DNA of 64,000 nt from Lysobacterales bacterium (GTDB lineage: Bacteria; Pseudomonadota; Gammaproteobacteria; Xanthomonadales; Xanthomonadaceae): NCBI GenBank assembly GCA_016718605.1, contig JADKCY010000002.1, forward strand, positions 434,001 through 498,000, given 5' to 3'. A program made the position numbers and the translations under genes. This document shows, piece by piece, positions 16,270 through 24,590 of the stretch (its first letter is position 1; each line of letters opens with the position of its first letter). The notes under the pieces are model-generated. The model searched no databases and was not told the origin of the DNA. It worked only from the letters and a program-made list of their open reading frames with translations.

Positions 16270-18183
16270 ATGCACCGACTGCTTGTACTGCTTGTTCTGA
16301 GTTTCCCCCTGACCGGCCTGGCGGCCGATCACGTTTTCGGCGGTGCGGGAGCCAGCTTCGAGGACCCGCCCACCCACCCGTCCAACGACGCTGAAGCGGT
16401 CCGCTTTCTGCTGCAAGCAGGCTTCGGTGGCGATGCCGCCGAGATTGCGGAAGTCCAGTCGCTGGGCTACGCAGGGTGGATCGAGGCACAGATCGCGCTG
16501 CCGCCCAGTTTGCAGCGCCCGATTCTGGAACAGACGATCGCCGCCGCCGTCGAGGCCGAGCCACGCAATGGTCCGTTTTACCGACGTCACCGCATGGATC
16601 AATGGTTCAAGACCCAACTGTCTGCACCGGATGTCTTGCGCCAAAAGCTGGCCTACGCGCTGTCGCAGATCCTTGTTGTCAGTGATTCGGGCACACTCGA
16701 CAACAATCCGGTCGGCATCGCCGAGTACAACGACATCCTGCTGCGCAACGCCTTCGGAAACTACAAGACCCTGCTATCGCAGGTGACACATAGCCCGGCA
16801 ATGGGCGTCTTCCTGAGTCACTACCGAAACCAGAAAACCGACTGGACGATGGTCAACGGCGCGCTGACGCCAGCAACCATCCAACCGGACGAAAACTACG
16901 CGCGCGAAGTCATGCAGCTCTTTTCCATCGGGCTGATCGAGCGCGAACTGGACTTCAGTCCACTGCGGGACAGTGAAGGCAATACCATTCCAACCTATGA
17001 TCAAGATCTGATCACCCAGACCGCACGGGCATTGACGGGCCTGAGTCTGCAATGCTCGGGCGCCGCGACAGTCGGTAATCTCAGCATCAATCGAAACTGC
17101 AATTGCACTGGCACCGCCTGCAATTTCAGTGATCGCGTCTTCAGCTTGAACGCCGCACGTTACGCCGTACCGGGCATCGTCACGGCGGTCATTCATCCCG
17201 ATGGATACGCGCCCATGATGTGCTTTCCGCGCTTCGCCGACAGCGGACGCAGCATGGCGGCGGAGGATGGCTACGCGGTACTGCCGGAGCCGCATGCGGA
17301 CAAAACCCTGCTCGCTGGCATCACCGTGGCGCCCAGCCCAGTCGCGTGCCATAGCGGAACGCCTGCGGCGGATCGGCAGACCTGCATCACCTATTGCGAA
17401 GATCAGGTCGATACCGTGGTAACCAGCTTGGCCGAGCATCCCAATGTTGCGCCGTTTATGGCACGCCAACTGATCCAGCGCCTCGTCACCAGCAATCCCT
17501 CACCCGGCTACATCCAGCGCGTGGCGCAGGTCTTTGTCGATGATGGCAGCGGGCAGCGCGGCAACCTGACGGCCGTGGTGAAAGCAGTCTTGTTGGATTG
17601 GGAGGCACGTAACGAGCAACCCGCACAGGACTTCGGCAAGTTGCGCGAGCCGATGTTGCGTCTGCTGGCCGTTTGGCGGGCCTTCGATGCGGTCCCAAGC
17701 ACCACAGGTATCGTCGGTCTGTTCACGCCCGAAGGCGTCTACCAGCAACGTCCGCTTGGCGCACCCTCGGTCTTCAATTTCTATTCGCCCGACTACAAGC
17801 CGCCGGGTGAAATGCAAACTGCTGGCTTGCGTTCGCCAGAAATGCAGATCACCAGCGAGAGCTCGGTCGTCACCACCTCGGACGACCTCTGGCTGCGATT
17901 GTTTGCAGGCTATGGCTTCCAGTCCGGCGGCGCCACCACCTTCAACCCGCCGGCCAATCAGGCCTACATCCCGGTGGCCGGCATCGACGCCCTGCCCGAC
18001 ACCTCGACTGAGCTGGTGGAAGCGCTCAACCAGCGCCTGATGTATGGCCGCATGTCGGACTTCATGCGCAGCCAGTTGGTCGGGCTGGTCGATGGCCCCA
18101 TGGCCACTGCCGATGCGCGTCGCAAGGCGCTGAATCTGATTCACCTGATCGCGATCTCGCCCGAATTCGTCGTGCAACGCTGA
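16270..18183 (+). CDS. DUF1800 family exported protein
   Basis: The 637-residue protein has a signal peptide (MHRLLVLLVLSFPLTGLAA). Its DUF1800 features include AVRFLLQAGFGGDAAEIAEV, MDQWFKTQLSAPDVLRQKLA, ENYAREVMQLFSIGL and APSVFNFYSPDYKPPGEM. AGGAG at 16258-16262 is one base from the ATG at 16264 but seven bases from that at 16270, so the second ATG is chosen. DUF1800 genes almost always precede a DUF1501 gene, as here. The function of the pair is unknown. Confidence 0.9.
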   Translation: MHRLLVLLVLSFPLTGLAADHVFGGAGASFEDPPTHPSNDAEAVRFLLQAGFGGDAAEIAEVQSLGYAGWIEAQIALPPSLQRPILEQTIAAAVEAEPRNGPFYRRHRMDQWFKTQLSAPDVLRQKLAYALSQILVVSDSGTLDNNPVGIAEYNDILLRNAFGNYKTLLSQVTHSPAMGVFLSHYRNQKTDWTMVNGALTPATIQPDENYAREVMQLFSIGLIERELDFSPLRDSEGNTIPTYDQDLITQTARALTGLSLQCSGAATVGNLSINRNCNCTGTACNFSDRVFSLNAARYAVPGIVTAVIHPDGYAPMMCFPRFADSGRSMAAEDGYAVLPEPHADKTLLAGITVAPSPVACHSGTPAADRQTCITYCEDQVDTVVTSLAEHPNVAPFMARQLIQRLVTSNPSPGYIQRVAQVFVDDGSGQRGNLTAVVKAVLLDWEARNEQPAQDFGKLREPMLRLLAVWRAFDAVPSTTGIVGLFTPEGVYQQRPLGAPSVFNFYSPDYKPPGEMQTAGLRSPEMQITSESSVVTTSDDLWLRLFAGYGFQSGGATTFNPPANQAYIPVAGIDALPDTSTELVEALNQRLMYGRMSDFMRSQLVGLVDGPMATADARRKALNLIHLIAISPEFVVQR

Positions 18184-18194
18184 GGAGACTGGCC

Positions 18195-19715
18195 ATGAAC
18201 CGTTCGTTTGATCGTAACCGGCGTCGCTTACTGCAAACCCTGGGCGCTGGATTCACCACCGCCAGCGCTGCCCAGATGTTCCCGCAACTCAGCCTGCTGC
18301 GCAGCGCGATGGCGGCGCCCTCTGGCGACTATCGTGCGCTGGTCTGTGTGTATCTGGCTGGTGCCAATGACTCCTTCAATTTCATCGTGCCACGCGACAG
18401 CGATGCCAGCGGCAGTTGGTACGACGCCTACCGCAGTGCACGCGGCGGCGTGTTTTCCGACAGCAATACCACCGGTTTGGCACTGGGCTTCAACGATCTA
18501 CTGCCAATCAGCCCGAGCAATCAGAGCAATGGCTTCGGTCTGCATCCCGCATGCACCGACTTCACCCTCGACAACGGCAGCAGCTCGCAAACCCACGCGG
18601 GCTTGCAGTCGCTGTTCAACAGCGGCAAGGCCGCGTTCCTCGCCAACGTCGGACCACTGGTACAGCCCGTGACGCTGGATGAGTACAACGCGGGCGCGCC
18701 GCGTCCTGCCCAGTTGTTCTCGCACAACGACCAGGCCCTGTTGTGGGAACTCGGCATGACCGACACCAATTCGCCACTGGCCAGCTACGGCTGGGGCGGA
18801 CGCGTTGCCGCGGCGGGCGGGTTCAGCGTCTTGAGCAATGGCCTGTCGCCGAATGTCTCGATTGCAGGCTCCGCGCGCTTCCTCGTCGGCGAGGGTGTCT
18901 TTCCTTACCAAATGGGCACACAGGGCGTGGATCTGCTCGATCAGTACCAGACCACCGGCGCCAGTAACAACAACTATCCCGACGCACGGCGTGCCGTGCT
19001 TGACAGCCTGCTGAATGCCGCCCAGAACGACCCCTTCGCACGCGAGTACGCCACCATCACGCGACGCTCGTTGTCGGTCGGCGAGCAGTTGTACGGCGCA
19101 CTTGAATCCGCAGATGGAACGCTGAGCACGCTGTTCCCCGCCACATCCATTGGCAGCCAACTGGCGATGGTCGCGCGCATGATCAAACTCTCACGCAACA
19201 CCCTGGGCGCGCAGCGACAGGTCTACTACGTGCGGTTTGGCAGCTTCGATTTGCACGATGGCATGTTCGTCGCCGGACAACCCGTCGCTTCCTCAGGTCA
19301 TGGCGCATTGCTGACCGAGTTGAATCAATCCCTCGGTGCCTTCTGGGCCGCACTGGGCGAAGCGGGCGCGCAGGACGACGTCACCACCTTCACCATGAGT
19401 GACTTCGGTCGCACCCTGAGCAGCAATGGCAACGGCTCGGATCACGCGTGGGGCGGTCATCAGATCATCATGGGCGGGCGCGTCGACGGCAACAAGCTGT
19501 ACGGGCGCATGCCACGGATGCAGCTCAACGCCAACAACAACAGCGAACAGGACTGGAGCCTCTCACGCGGGCAATACATCCCGACCACCAGCGTCGATCA
19601 AATGGCCGCCACGCTGGCGCAATGGATGGGCGTCACCGACAACGCCGCACTCGACGCCATCTTCCCCAACCTCGCCAACTTCAGCAGTCGCAATCTGGGA
19701 TTCATGCTGGGCTGA
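18195..19715 (+). CDS. DUF1501 family protein with twin-arginine-like signal
   Basis: This 506-residue protein begins with a Tat-like signal (RNRRRLLQTLGAGFTTASAA). It continues with the DUF1501 alkaline-phosphatase-like fold (LVCVYLAGANDSFNFIVP, FTMSDFGRTLSSNGNGSDHA, WGGHQIIMGG). The ribosome site GAGGAGACTGGCC is 11 bases after the DUF1800 stop, so the two are co-expressed. The Tat signal implies folding before export; tatABC lies nearby at 27.4-29 kb. Family members have no assigned activity, though the fold suggests sulfatase or phosphatase relatives. Confidence 0.9.
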   Translation: MNRSFDRNRRRLLQTLGAGFTTASAAQMFPQLSLLRSAMAAPSGDYRALVCVYLAGANDSFNFIVPRDSDASGSWYDAYRSARGGVFSDSNTTGLALGFNDLLPISPSNQSNGFGLHPACTDFTLDNGSSSQTHAGLQSLFNSGKAAFLANVGPLVQPVTLDEYNAGAPRPAQLFSHNDQALLWELGMTDTNSPLASYGWGGRVAAAGGFSVLSNGLSPNVSIAGSARFLVGEGVFPYQMGTQGVDLLDQYQTTGASNNNYPDARRAVLDSLLNAAQNDPFAREYATITRRSLSVGEQLYGALESADGTLSTLFPATSIGSQLAMVARMIKLSRNTLGAQRQVYYVRFGSFDLHDGMFVAGQPVASSGHGALLTELNQSLGAFWAALGEAGAQDDVTTFTMSDFGRTLSSNGNGSDHAWGGHQIIMGGRVDGNKLYGRMPRMQLNANNNSEQDWSLSRGQYIPTTSVDQMAATLAQWMGVTDNAALDAIFPNLANFSSRNLGFMLG

Positions 19716-19734
19716 GGCCGCACCAGCAGCCATC

Positions 19735-19775
19735 GCGTAGGCTCCCGATCCGGTCACTTTGGGAGCCTGCGCTTT
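19735..19775 (+). terminator. hairpin after the DUF1800-DUF1501 operon
   Basis: GCGTAGGCTCCC pairs with GGGAGCCTGCGC over 12 positions (one G-U) around a 14-base loop and is followed by only three T residues. Good stem, weak U-tract. Confidence 0.5.
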
Positions 19776-19821
19776 GCCGAGGAGACTGACGCCACCCCAC
19801 GCGCCCCATAGTCAGTCGGCA

Positions 19822-20649
19822 ATGCGATCGCAACGCGGTGGCACCGAACGCCTGACGCCCATCGGGGAAACCTATCGGGCGATCTTTCGTAAGGATTCGA
19901 GCGGTGTGGTCCGCATCGTCATCACCGACTACGGCAGCGGTATCCCGTCCTCGGATGTGCGCATCCGCCAAGCCGGGTATCTGAAAACGGCGGCGTCGCT
20001 GGACGGTTACAAACTTCGTGTGGCCGATCAGTACGCGAAGCTGACCGATGGCGGCTATAGCGGCGTGGTGGCGGCGAACACGATGAGCGCCCGTGCGCCG
20101 GGCGGCGGATTCACCCAAGACTTGACCGCGTACTTCAACAGCACCGCGCCAACCTTCCCGGTGGCGGTGGTGCTGGTGGGCTGGCCGGAGTATCCCGATG
20201 GCGGGGATGAGGGGGATTCGTTTAATGGGACGTGTTCGATCTCAGTTGGGCAGAACCCAACTTGCCCGATTGGATCTGTTGAGGCCGACAGATGGAATGC
20301 CTGCACCTCCGTTGGCTATGTTTCACGGACGGCATCTAATGGCGTGCGCTTTGCATTCGGAAGCGAGCAGAAATATGTGAAGAACGAGGTACCATGCAAT
20401 CAAACCTGCGCAGGTCCGCCTGGGTATCACAGTTGTCAGTCGTCGGTCCCTGCAACCAGTTACAATGAGGTCTATGCAGTTGAGGGGTTGCGTGTTTCCG
20501 AGGTGGTCTGTTCTGTTGAGTACCCAAGGAATGACTCGCCCAGCCCGCCATATTCTTGCGGCATACAGACAGGTGTTTGGAGGCCAATTTGGAGTGCTTA
20601 CTACACAGGCACAATTCCGAAAGCGATACTTTGCTGCTCGGGGGGATAG
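19822..20649 (+). CDS. orphan Cys-rich protein, possibly 5'-truncated
   Basis: About 275 residues, with no family recognised. The N-terminal part (VVRIVITDYGSGIPSSDVRI, TAASLDGYKLRVADQYAKL) has mixed alpha/beta character. The C-terminal half holds about ten Cys, many as close pairs (CNQTCAGPPGYHSC, ILCCSGG at the end), which suggests a disulfide-bonded extracellular protein. No signal peptide is visible from any in-frame start, so the true N-terminus may be lost. Base composition drops below that of the neighbours from about 20.2 kb. The start codon is uncertain. Confidence 0.4.
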   Translation: MRSQRGGTERLTPIGETYRAIFRKDSSGVVRIVITDYGSGIPSSDVRIRQAGYLKTAASLDGYKLRVADQYAKLTDGGYSGVVAANTMSARAPGGGFTQDLTAYFNSTAPTFPVAVVLVGWPEYPDGGDEGDSFNGTCSISVGQNPTCPIGSVEADRWNACTSVGYVSRTASNGVRFAFGSEQKYVKNEVPCNQTCAGPPGYHSCQSSVPATSYNEVYAVEGLRVSEVVCSVEYPRNDSPSPPYSCGIQTGVWRPIWSAYYTGTIPKAILCCSGG

Positions 20650-20728
20650 GCGAATAACAGAAGCGTATGTTCAGCATATATTCAAAGTAGGTGTGGGATT
20701 CTGTAACCCCCAACAAGCGAGGTTCGTT

Positions 20729-21748
20729 ATGGACATCAAGAACAAGATGTGTGGCTATATGATTCGTGTAATGGTGACGTGTCTTGGTCTGTCCGTCTTG
20801 GCGGCAGGACCGAGTGTTCAAGCACAGGTGTCCGAGCCTGAATCTGCGCCGACCTGGCCGTCCGGATCGCCGCCGGAGGGTTGGCGACCAGGAATCTATA
20901 ACAGTAGCTCGTGGTTCGACCCAGCGCGTAGCGGTTCCGGCTGGGCGCTGTCGCGGCTCCCGTCATTGCCCGGCGAGTCGGTGCCTTTCTACGCTGGCAC
21001 GGTCTACACATATGACACCGACGGTCGCCCCTATTGGCTCTTGATGTCGGGGAATTGGCAGCCAGCATCGTGGCAGACGTTCTTTGCCACCAATGAAATT
21101 GGAAGGTTCTCGGGAACACTGGTGGATGGGCGCTCAGGAGCATGCCCGGTTTGCGCGTATGGGCCACCCGTGGTTGAGCCAAGCCCGTACGGGGTGGGCA
21201 CAGTGGTGTTCAAAGGCAATGGCGCACACGCTGAGGTGCTGATGGACGGCGTGCTCAGCGAGACGATACGACCATCCGAGGTCAATCTCTGGAAGTCTGT
21301 CGAGGATCTGCTTGTTGGCCGCTGGCGCTTTCAGACCTATGACGGCATGGCTGGACAAATCTATTTCAATGGATTGAATGAAACACTGGAGCGACTTGCC
21401 GCCCCGCCAGCATGGATGGGTAACTTACAGACGTTAAATGGTGACGTTTTGCGCGTTCCTAGTCTTGAGAATAGTGTTTTTTACCGTTACGCCGAAATAC
21501 CTCCGACTCAAGGAGTCGTTGTTTTCGACAAAACGGACGGGACCATTCTTGGCTACCGATTTACGCAGGGTCAGGAAATCACTGAGTCAGGTCAGCGCGT
21601 AGGGTATCGCATGTCGGAAAATGACGGGCTTATTCGCTATGTGCTGCTGGATGATAGAACGATGGTTCGTTTCGAGGCTAGAAATACACGTGATGTATTG
21701 ACCGCGCCGGGTATTCCTACTCAGGCGACGCGTCTCATCAAAGACTGA
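20729..21748 (+). CDS. secreted protein with 'WFDPARSGSGW' motif, unknown function
   Basis: The 339-residue protein has a signal peptide (MIRVMVTCLGLSVLAAG, mature end near VQAQ). The segment GIYNSSSWFDPARSGSGWAL then YTYDTDGRPYWLLMSGNW matches a motif that I associate with secreted proteins of Lysobacterales (W-x-P-x-x-S-G-x-G followed by Y-D-x-x-G-x-P-x-W). A second half (VGRWRFQTYDGMAGQIYFNG) may repeat the theme. Codon use is more AT-rich than the flanks. ATGs nearer the signal core (for example MCGYMIRVM) are alternative starts. Confidence 0.65.
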   Translation: MDIKNKMCGYMIRVMVTCLGLSVLAAGPSVQAQVSEPESAPTWPSGSPPEGWRPGIYNSSSWFDPARSGSGWALSRLPSLPGESVPFYAGTVYTYDTDGRPYWLLMSGNWQPASWQTFFATNEIGRFSGTLVDGRSGACPVCAYGPPVVEPSPYGVGTVVFKGNGAHAEVLMDGVLSETIRPSEVNLWKSVEDLLVGRWRFQTYDGMAGQIYFNGLNETLERLAAPPAWMGNLQTLNGDVLRVPSLENSVFYRYAEIPPTQGVVVFDKTDGTILGYRFTQGQEITESGQRVGYRMSENDGLIRYVLLDDRTMVRFEARNTRDVLTAPGIPTQATRLIKD

Positions 21749-21774
21749 TTGAAGCGGTCCGCCTGTTGTTTCAA

Positions 21775-21805
21775 GGGATGCCTCGCAATGCGGGGCATCC
21801 CGTTT
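21775..21805 (+). terminator. hairpin after the secreted orphan gene
   Basis: GGGATGCCTCGC pairs with GCGGGGCATCCC (12 pairs, one G-U) around the loop AAT, followed by GTTTCC. Strong stem, short T-run. Confidence 0.6.
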
Positions 21806-21869
21806 CCGCTATCCGCTGACGCTGAGGGTCCAGTCGCGCCTTGAGGCCGCTGATGAATACGGTCCACTA

Positions 21870-21983
21870 ATGGTGTTTGCCAGCCTGGCCGAAGCGGTGG
21901 CGTGTCTGGCTGGCGACGGCCTCACACCGGAAGAAGCGGCGCAGTGTTCGCGGCTGGGATGGCCCGGCGCTGCCGAACCATGA
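21870..21983 (+). CDS. small ORF, 37 residues, possible gene remnant
   Basis: It reads MVFASLAEAVACLAGDGLTP then EEAAQCSRLGW, with codon use like the genuine genes of the window. The same frame is open upstream to about 21800 without a start codon, suggesting either a non-canonical start or the tail of a decayed longer gene. It lies 17 bases before the GTG-started gene. No family is recognised. Confidence 0.35.
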   Translation: MVFASLAEAVACLAGDGLTPEEAAQCSRLGWPGAAEP

Positions 21984-21999
21984 GTGAGGGGACAACACT

Positions 22000-22275
22000 G
22001 TGTCCAAAGCGAATACCACCGTCACCGGCGAGCAGATGCAAGTCTTGGTGACAGCGTTTCAGTCCGTGACCGGCTGGTCCAAGGCGAGTCTGCGGCGCTT
22101 GTTGGGCGTCACCGAGTCAGGATTTGCCGGGATGTTGAACGGCAGTCGCCCGGCGGGGATTGCCCTGTATCGAAGTCTGGAAGCGCACCTGGCCCTGGCC
22201 ACGCATTTGCCTGATGTGCTGGATGCTCTGGCTGCAGCGCGGCAGGCGCATGTGCCGGAGAGTATGCGGGGGTGA
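22000..22275 (+). CDS. small putative helix-turn-helix protein
   Basis: This 91-residue protein starts with GTG at 22000 (GAGGGGAC upstream). The segment WSKASLRRLLGVTESGFAGM then LNGSRPAGIALYRSL has the spacing of an XRE-like HTH (two helices, turn at GVTES, then a recognition helix), and the remainder is helical. It would bind DNA, possibly as a small repressor of the islet. The similarity is by eye only and no close family is recognised. Confidence 0.5.
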   Translation: MSKANTTVTGEQMQVLVTAFQSVTGWSKASLRRLLGVTESGFAGMLNGSRPAGIALYRSLEAHLALATHLPDVLDALAAARQAHVPESMRG

Positions 22276-22303
22276 GTGGCGAACTCAGGGACAGGAGGTT
22301 CCT

Positions 22304-22531
22304 ATGCGTTGGCAACTAGGGTTGATGGTGTATGTCTGCGGCGTGTCGATGTCGTTGGCGCAGCAGGTGCAGTTTATGGATGAGGCCATAGCGTGGACGC
22401 GGCGCATGGCCGCGTCCATCGGTCAATTCACGCCGCGAGCAGGGAGACGTCGGCGACGGCGAGGAAGCGGTCGGAGAGGCGTTTCAGCAGGGCGAGGCGG
22501 TTGCCGCGCACGGCGGGGTCGTCGGCCATGA
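22304..22531 (+). CDS. short secreted-type ORF truncated into glyS antisense
   Basis: It has an excellent Shine-Dalgarno (CAGGAGGTTCCT) before the ATG and a signal-peptide-like start (MRWQLGLMVYVCGVSMSLAQ), then QVQFMDEAIAWTRRMAAS. From about residue 42 the frame is antisense to the glyS end and becomes an Arg/Gly-rich run typical of shadow translation. The first 40 residues look like a real gene; the end looks like a chance extension after a deletion or insertion junction. A 10-pair hairpin (22394-22418) lies inside it. Confidence 0.4.
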   Translation: MRWQLGLMVYVCGVSMSLAQQVQFMDEAIAWTRRMAASIGQFTPRAGRRRRRRGSGRRGVSAGRGGCRARRGRRP

Positions 22532-24590
22532 CCATGACGGCGTCGAAGAAGGCGTCGACGTGCGGGCGCAGTTCGGCCAGCCGGCTGAGCACGCCGACGT
22601 AGTCGCGCGCGGCCAGCAATGGGCCGGTGGCGGCGATGGCGGCATCGGTGGCAGCCGCCAAGGCACGCTCGGCCTCGTTTTCGAACAGTGTCGGGTTGAT
22701 GGCGTCGGGCAGGACTTCTTCGGTCTTCTTGAGGATGTTGCGGATGCGTTTGTTGGCGGCGGCCAAGGCGGGCGCGGCGTCCAGCGACTTGAAGCCGTTG
22801 ATGGCACGCAGGCGGGCATCAAAGTCGGTCAGGCTGGCCGGTTCGACGGCGACGACCGCTTCAAAACCGTCGGGTTGGTAGACACCTTCGCCTTCGTAGT
22901 AGCTGCGCAGGCGTTCGATGATGAAGTCTCGAATCTCGGGCGCCCAATTGACCATGGCACCGCCCGCCGACTGATTGTCGGGAACACTGGCACCATCGGC
23001 GCGAGCCTTCTCAGCAGCCTTGTTTACGCGATCGAAGTCCGCCTTTAACAAGGCTTCCGAGGCGAGTTCACAGGCTTTGTCGATCAGGTCCGGAAGCGAC
23101 ACCTCCACCCCACCCTCAATCAAAGTCCGCGCCAAGCCCAAGGCATTGCGACGCAGAGCGAACGCGTCCTTGTTGCCCGTCGGCTTGAGTCCGGCGGCGA
23201 ATCCGCCTGCCAAGGTGTCCAGGCGTTCGGCAATCGCCAGCACTTTGCCCAGTGCGCTGCTGGCGATCTGGTCACCGGCGAAGCGCGGCATGTAGACCTC
23301 GTCCAGCGCCAAGGCCAGCTCGGCGGATTCCCCTTCGGCGGCGGCGTAGTAGCGTCCGGCGATGCCTTGCAGTTCGGGGAACTCACCGACCATGCGTGAT
23401 TGCAGATCGGCCTTGCAGTAGTTTGCCGCGCGGCGGGCCAATTCAGGATCAACGCCGAGGCTCGGTGCAATGGCTTCGGCGAGGCTGGCGATGCGCGCCA
23501 CCTTGTCGGCATAGCTGCCGAGCTTCTGCTGATAGGTGACGGTGCCGAGTCCGGCATTCATCGAGGCCAGGCCTTGTTTCAGGTCTTCGTCGAAGAAGAA
23601 CTTGGCGTCGGCGAAGCGCGGGCGGATGACGCGTTCGTAGCCCAGTCGCACTTGCTGCGGGTCTTTCGATTCGATGTTGGCGATGCCGATGAAGTGCTCG
23701 GTCAGGCGACCTTCGAGGTCCAGCACCGGGAAGAACTTCTGATTGGCTTCCATAGTGGCGATCAGCGCTTCCTGCGGCACGCGCAGGAACTCGCGCTCGA
23801 AGCTGCAGGTGATCGGCTGCGGCCATTCGTTCAGGCAGTTCACTTCCTCCAGGATGCCGGCATCGATGCGCGCCGTGCCGCCGACGGCACCCGCCGCCGC
23901 ACCCACCAGGGCGCGGATACGTTCGCGGCGCTCATCCGCATCGACCAGCACCTTCACCGCGCGCAGGGCGTCGATGTAGTCCTCTGCCTTGCCGATCCAG
24001 ACCGGCTTGGGACTATGGAAGCGATGACCGCGACTCATGCGATCCGAGCGCACACCCAACACGGCCAGTTCCACCACCTGATCGCCATACAGCGAGACCA
24101 GCCAATGCACCGGACGAGCGAAGCCGTATTCATGCGCGCCCCACCGCATCGGTTTGGGAATCGGCATGCCGCGCAGGCTGTCATTGAGGATGTCCTGCAG
24201 CAGGCTGACCGTGGCCGCACCGGGCTTGACCGAACGGGCGACGAATCGCTCGCCCTTGGCGTCACTGGTGCGTTCGAGCTGCTCCCACGCGATGCCGTTC
24301 TTCTGCGCAAAGCCCTTCAGTGCGGGCGTCGGTTCACCGGCGGCATCCAGACCAATATTGAGATAGGGACCGAGCACTTCGTTGCGTTGCTCGGGCTGCT
24401 CGCTGGCGACGCTTTCCACCCACGCGGCCAGACGGCGCGAGGTGTAGAGCGTGCGCACGCTGCCATGGGCGACGCCACGTTTGTCCAGACCGCCGACGAT
24501 GCCCTCGGCAAAAGCACGCGCCAGTTCCGGCAGTGCCTTGACCGGCAGTTCTTCGGTGCCAAGTTCGATCAACAGGGAAGCGCTGCTCAT
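22428..24590 (-). CDS. glyS: glycine--tRNA ligase beta subunit
   Basis: The 720-residue protein has the GlyRS beta start SSASLLIELGTEELPVKALP, the central LGTVTYQQKLGSYADKVARI with the HD-like region, and the C-terminal anticodon-binding-like domain ending in VMADDPAVRGNRLALLKRLS. With GlyQ it forms the alpha2-beta2 enzyme that charges tRNA-Gly. The ATG at 24590 overlaps the last base of the glyQ stop (TGATG); a GTG one codon earlier is a track artefact. Its 3' end overlaps the short plus-strand ORF at 22304. Confidence 0.97.
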   Translation of the reverse strand: MSSASLLIELGTEELPVKALPELARAFAEGIVGGLDKRGVAHGSVRTLYTSRRLAAWVESVASEQPEQRNEVLGPYLNIGLDAAGEPTPALKGFAQKNGIAWEQLERTSDAKGERFVARSVKPGAATVSLLQDILNDSLRGMPIPKPMRWGAHEYGFARPVHWLVSLYGDQVVELAVLGVRSDRMSRGHRFHSPKPVWIGKAEDYIDALRAVKVLVDADERRERIRALVGAAAGAVGGTARIDAGILEEVNCLNEWPQPITCSFEREFLRVPQEALIATMEANQKFFPVLDLEGRLTEHFIGIANIESKDPQQVRLGYERVIRPRFADAKFFFDEDLKQGLASMNAGLGTVTYQQKLGSYADKVARIASLAEAIAPSLGVDPELARRAANYCKADLQSRMVGEFPELQGIAGRYYAAAEGESAELALALDEVYMPRFAGDQIASSALGKVLAIAERLDTLAGGFAAGLKPTGNKDAFALRRNALGLARTLIEGGVEVSLPDLIDKACELASEALLKADFDRVNKAAEKARADGASVPDNQSAGGAMVNWAPEIRDFIIERLRSYYEGEGVYQPDGFEAVVAVEPASLTDFDARLRAINGFKSLDAAPALAAANKRIRNILKKTEEVLPDAINPTLFENEAERALAAATDAAIAATGPLLAARDYVGVLSRLAELRPHVDAFFDAVMVMADDPAVRGNRLALLKRLSDRFLAVADVSLLAA

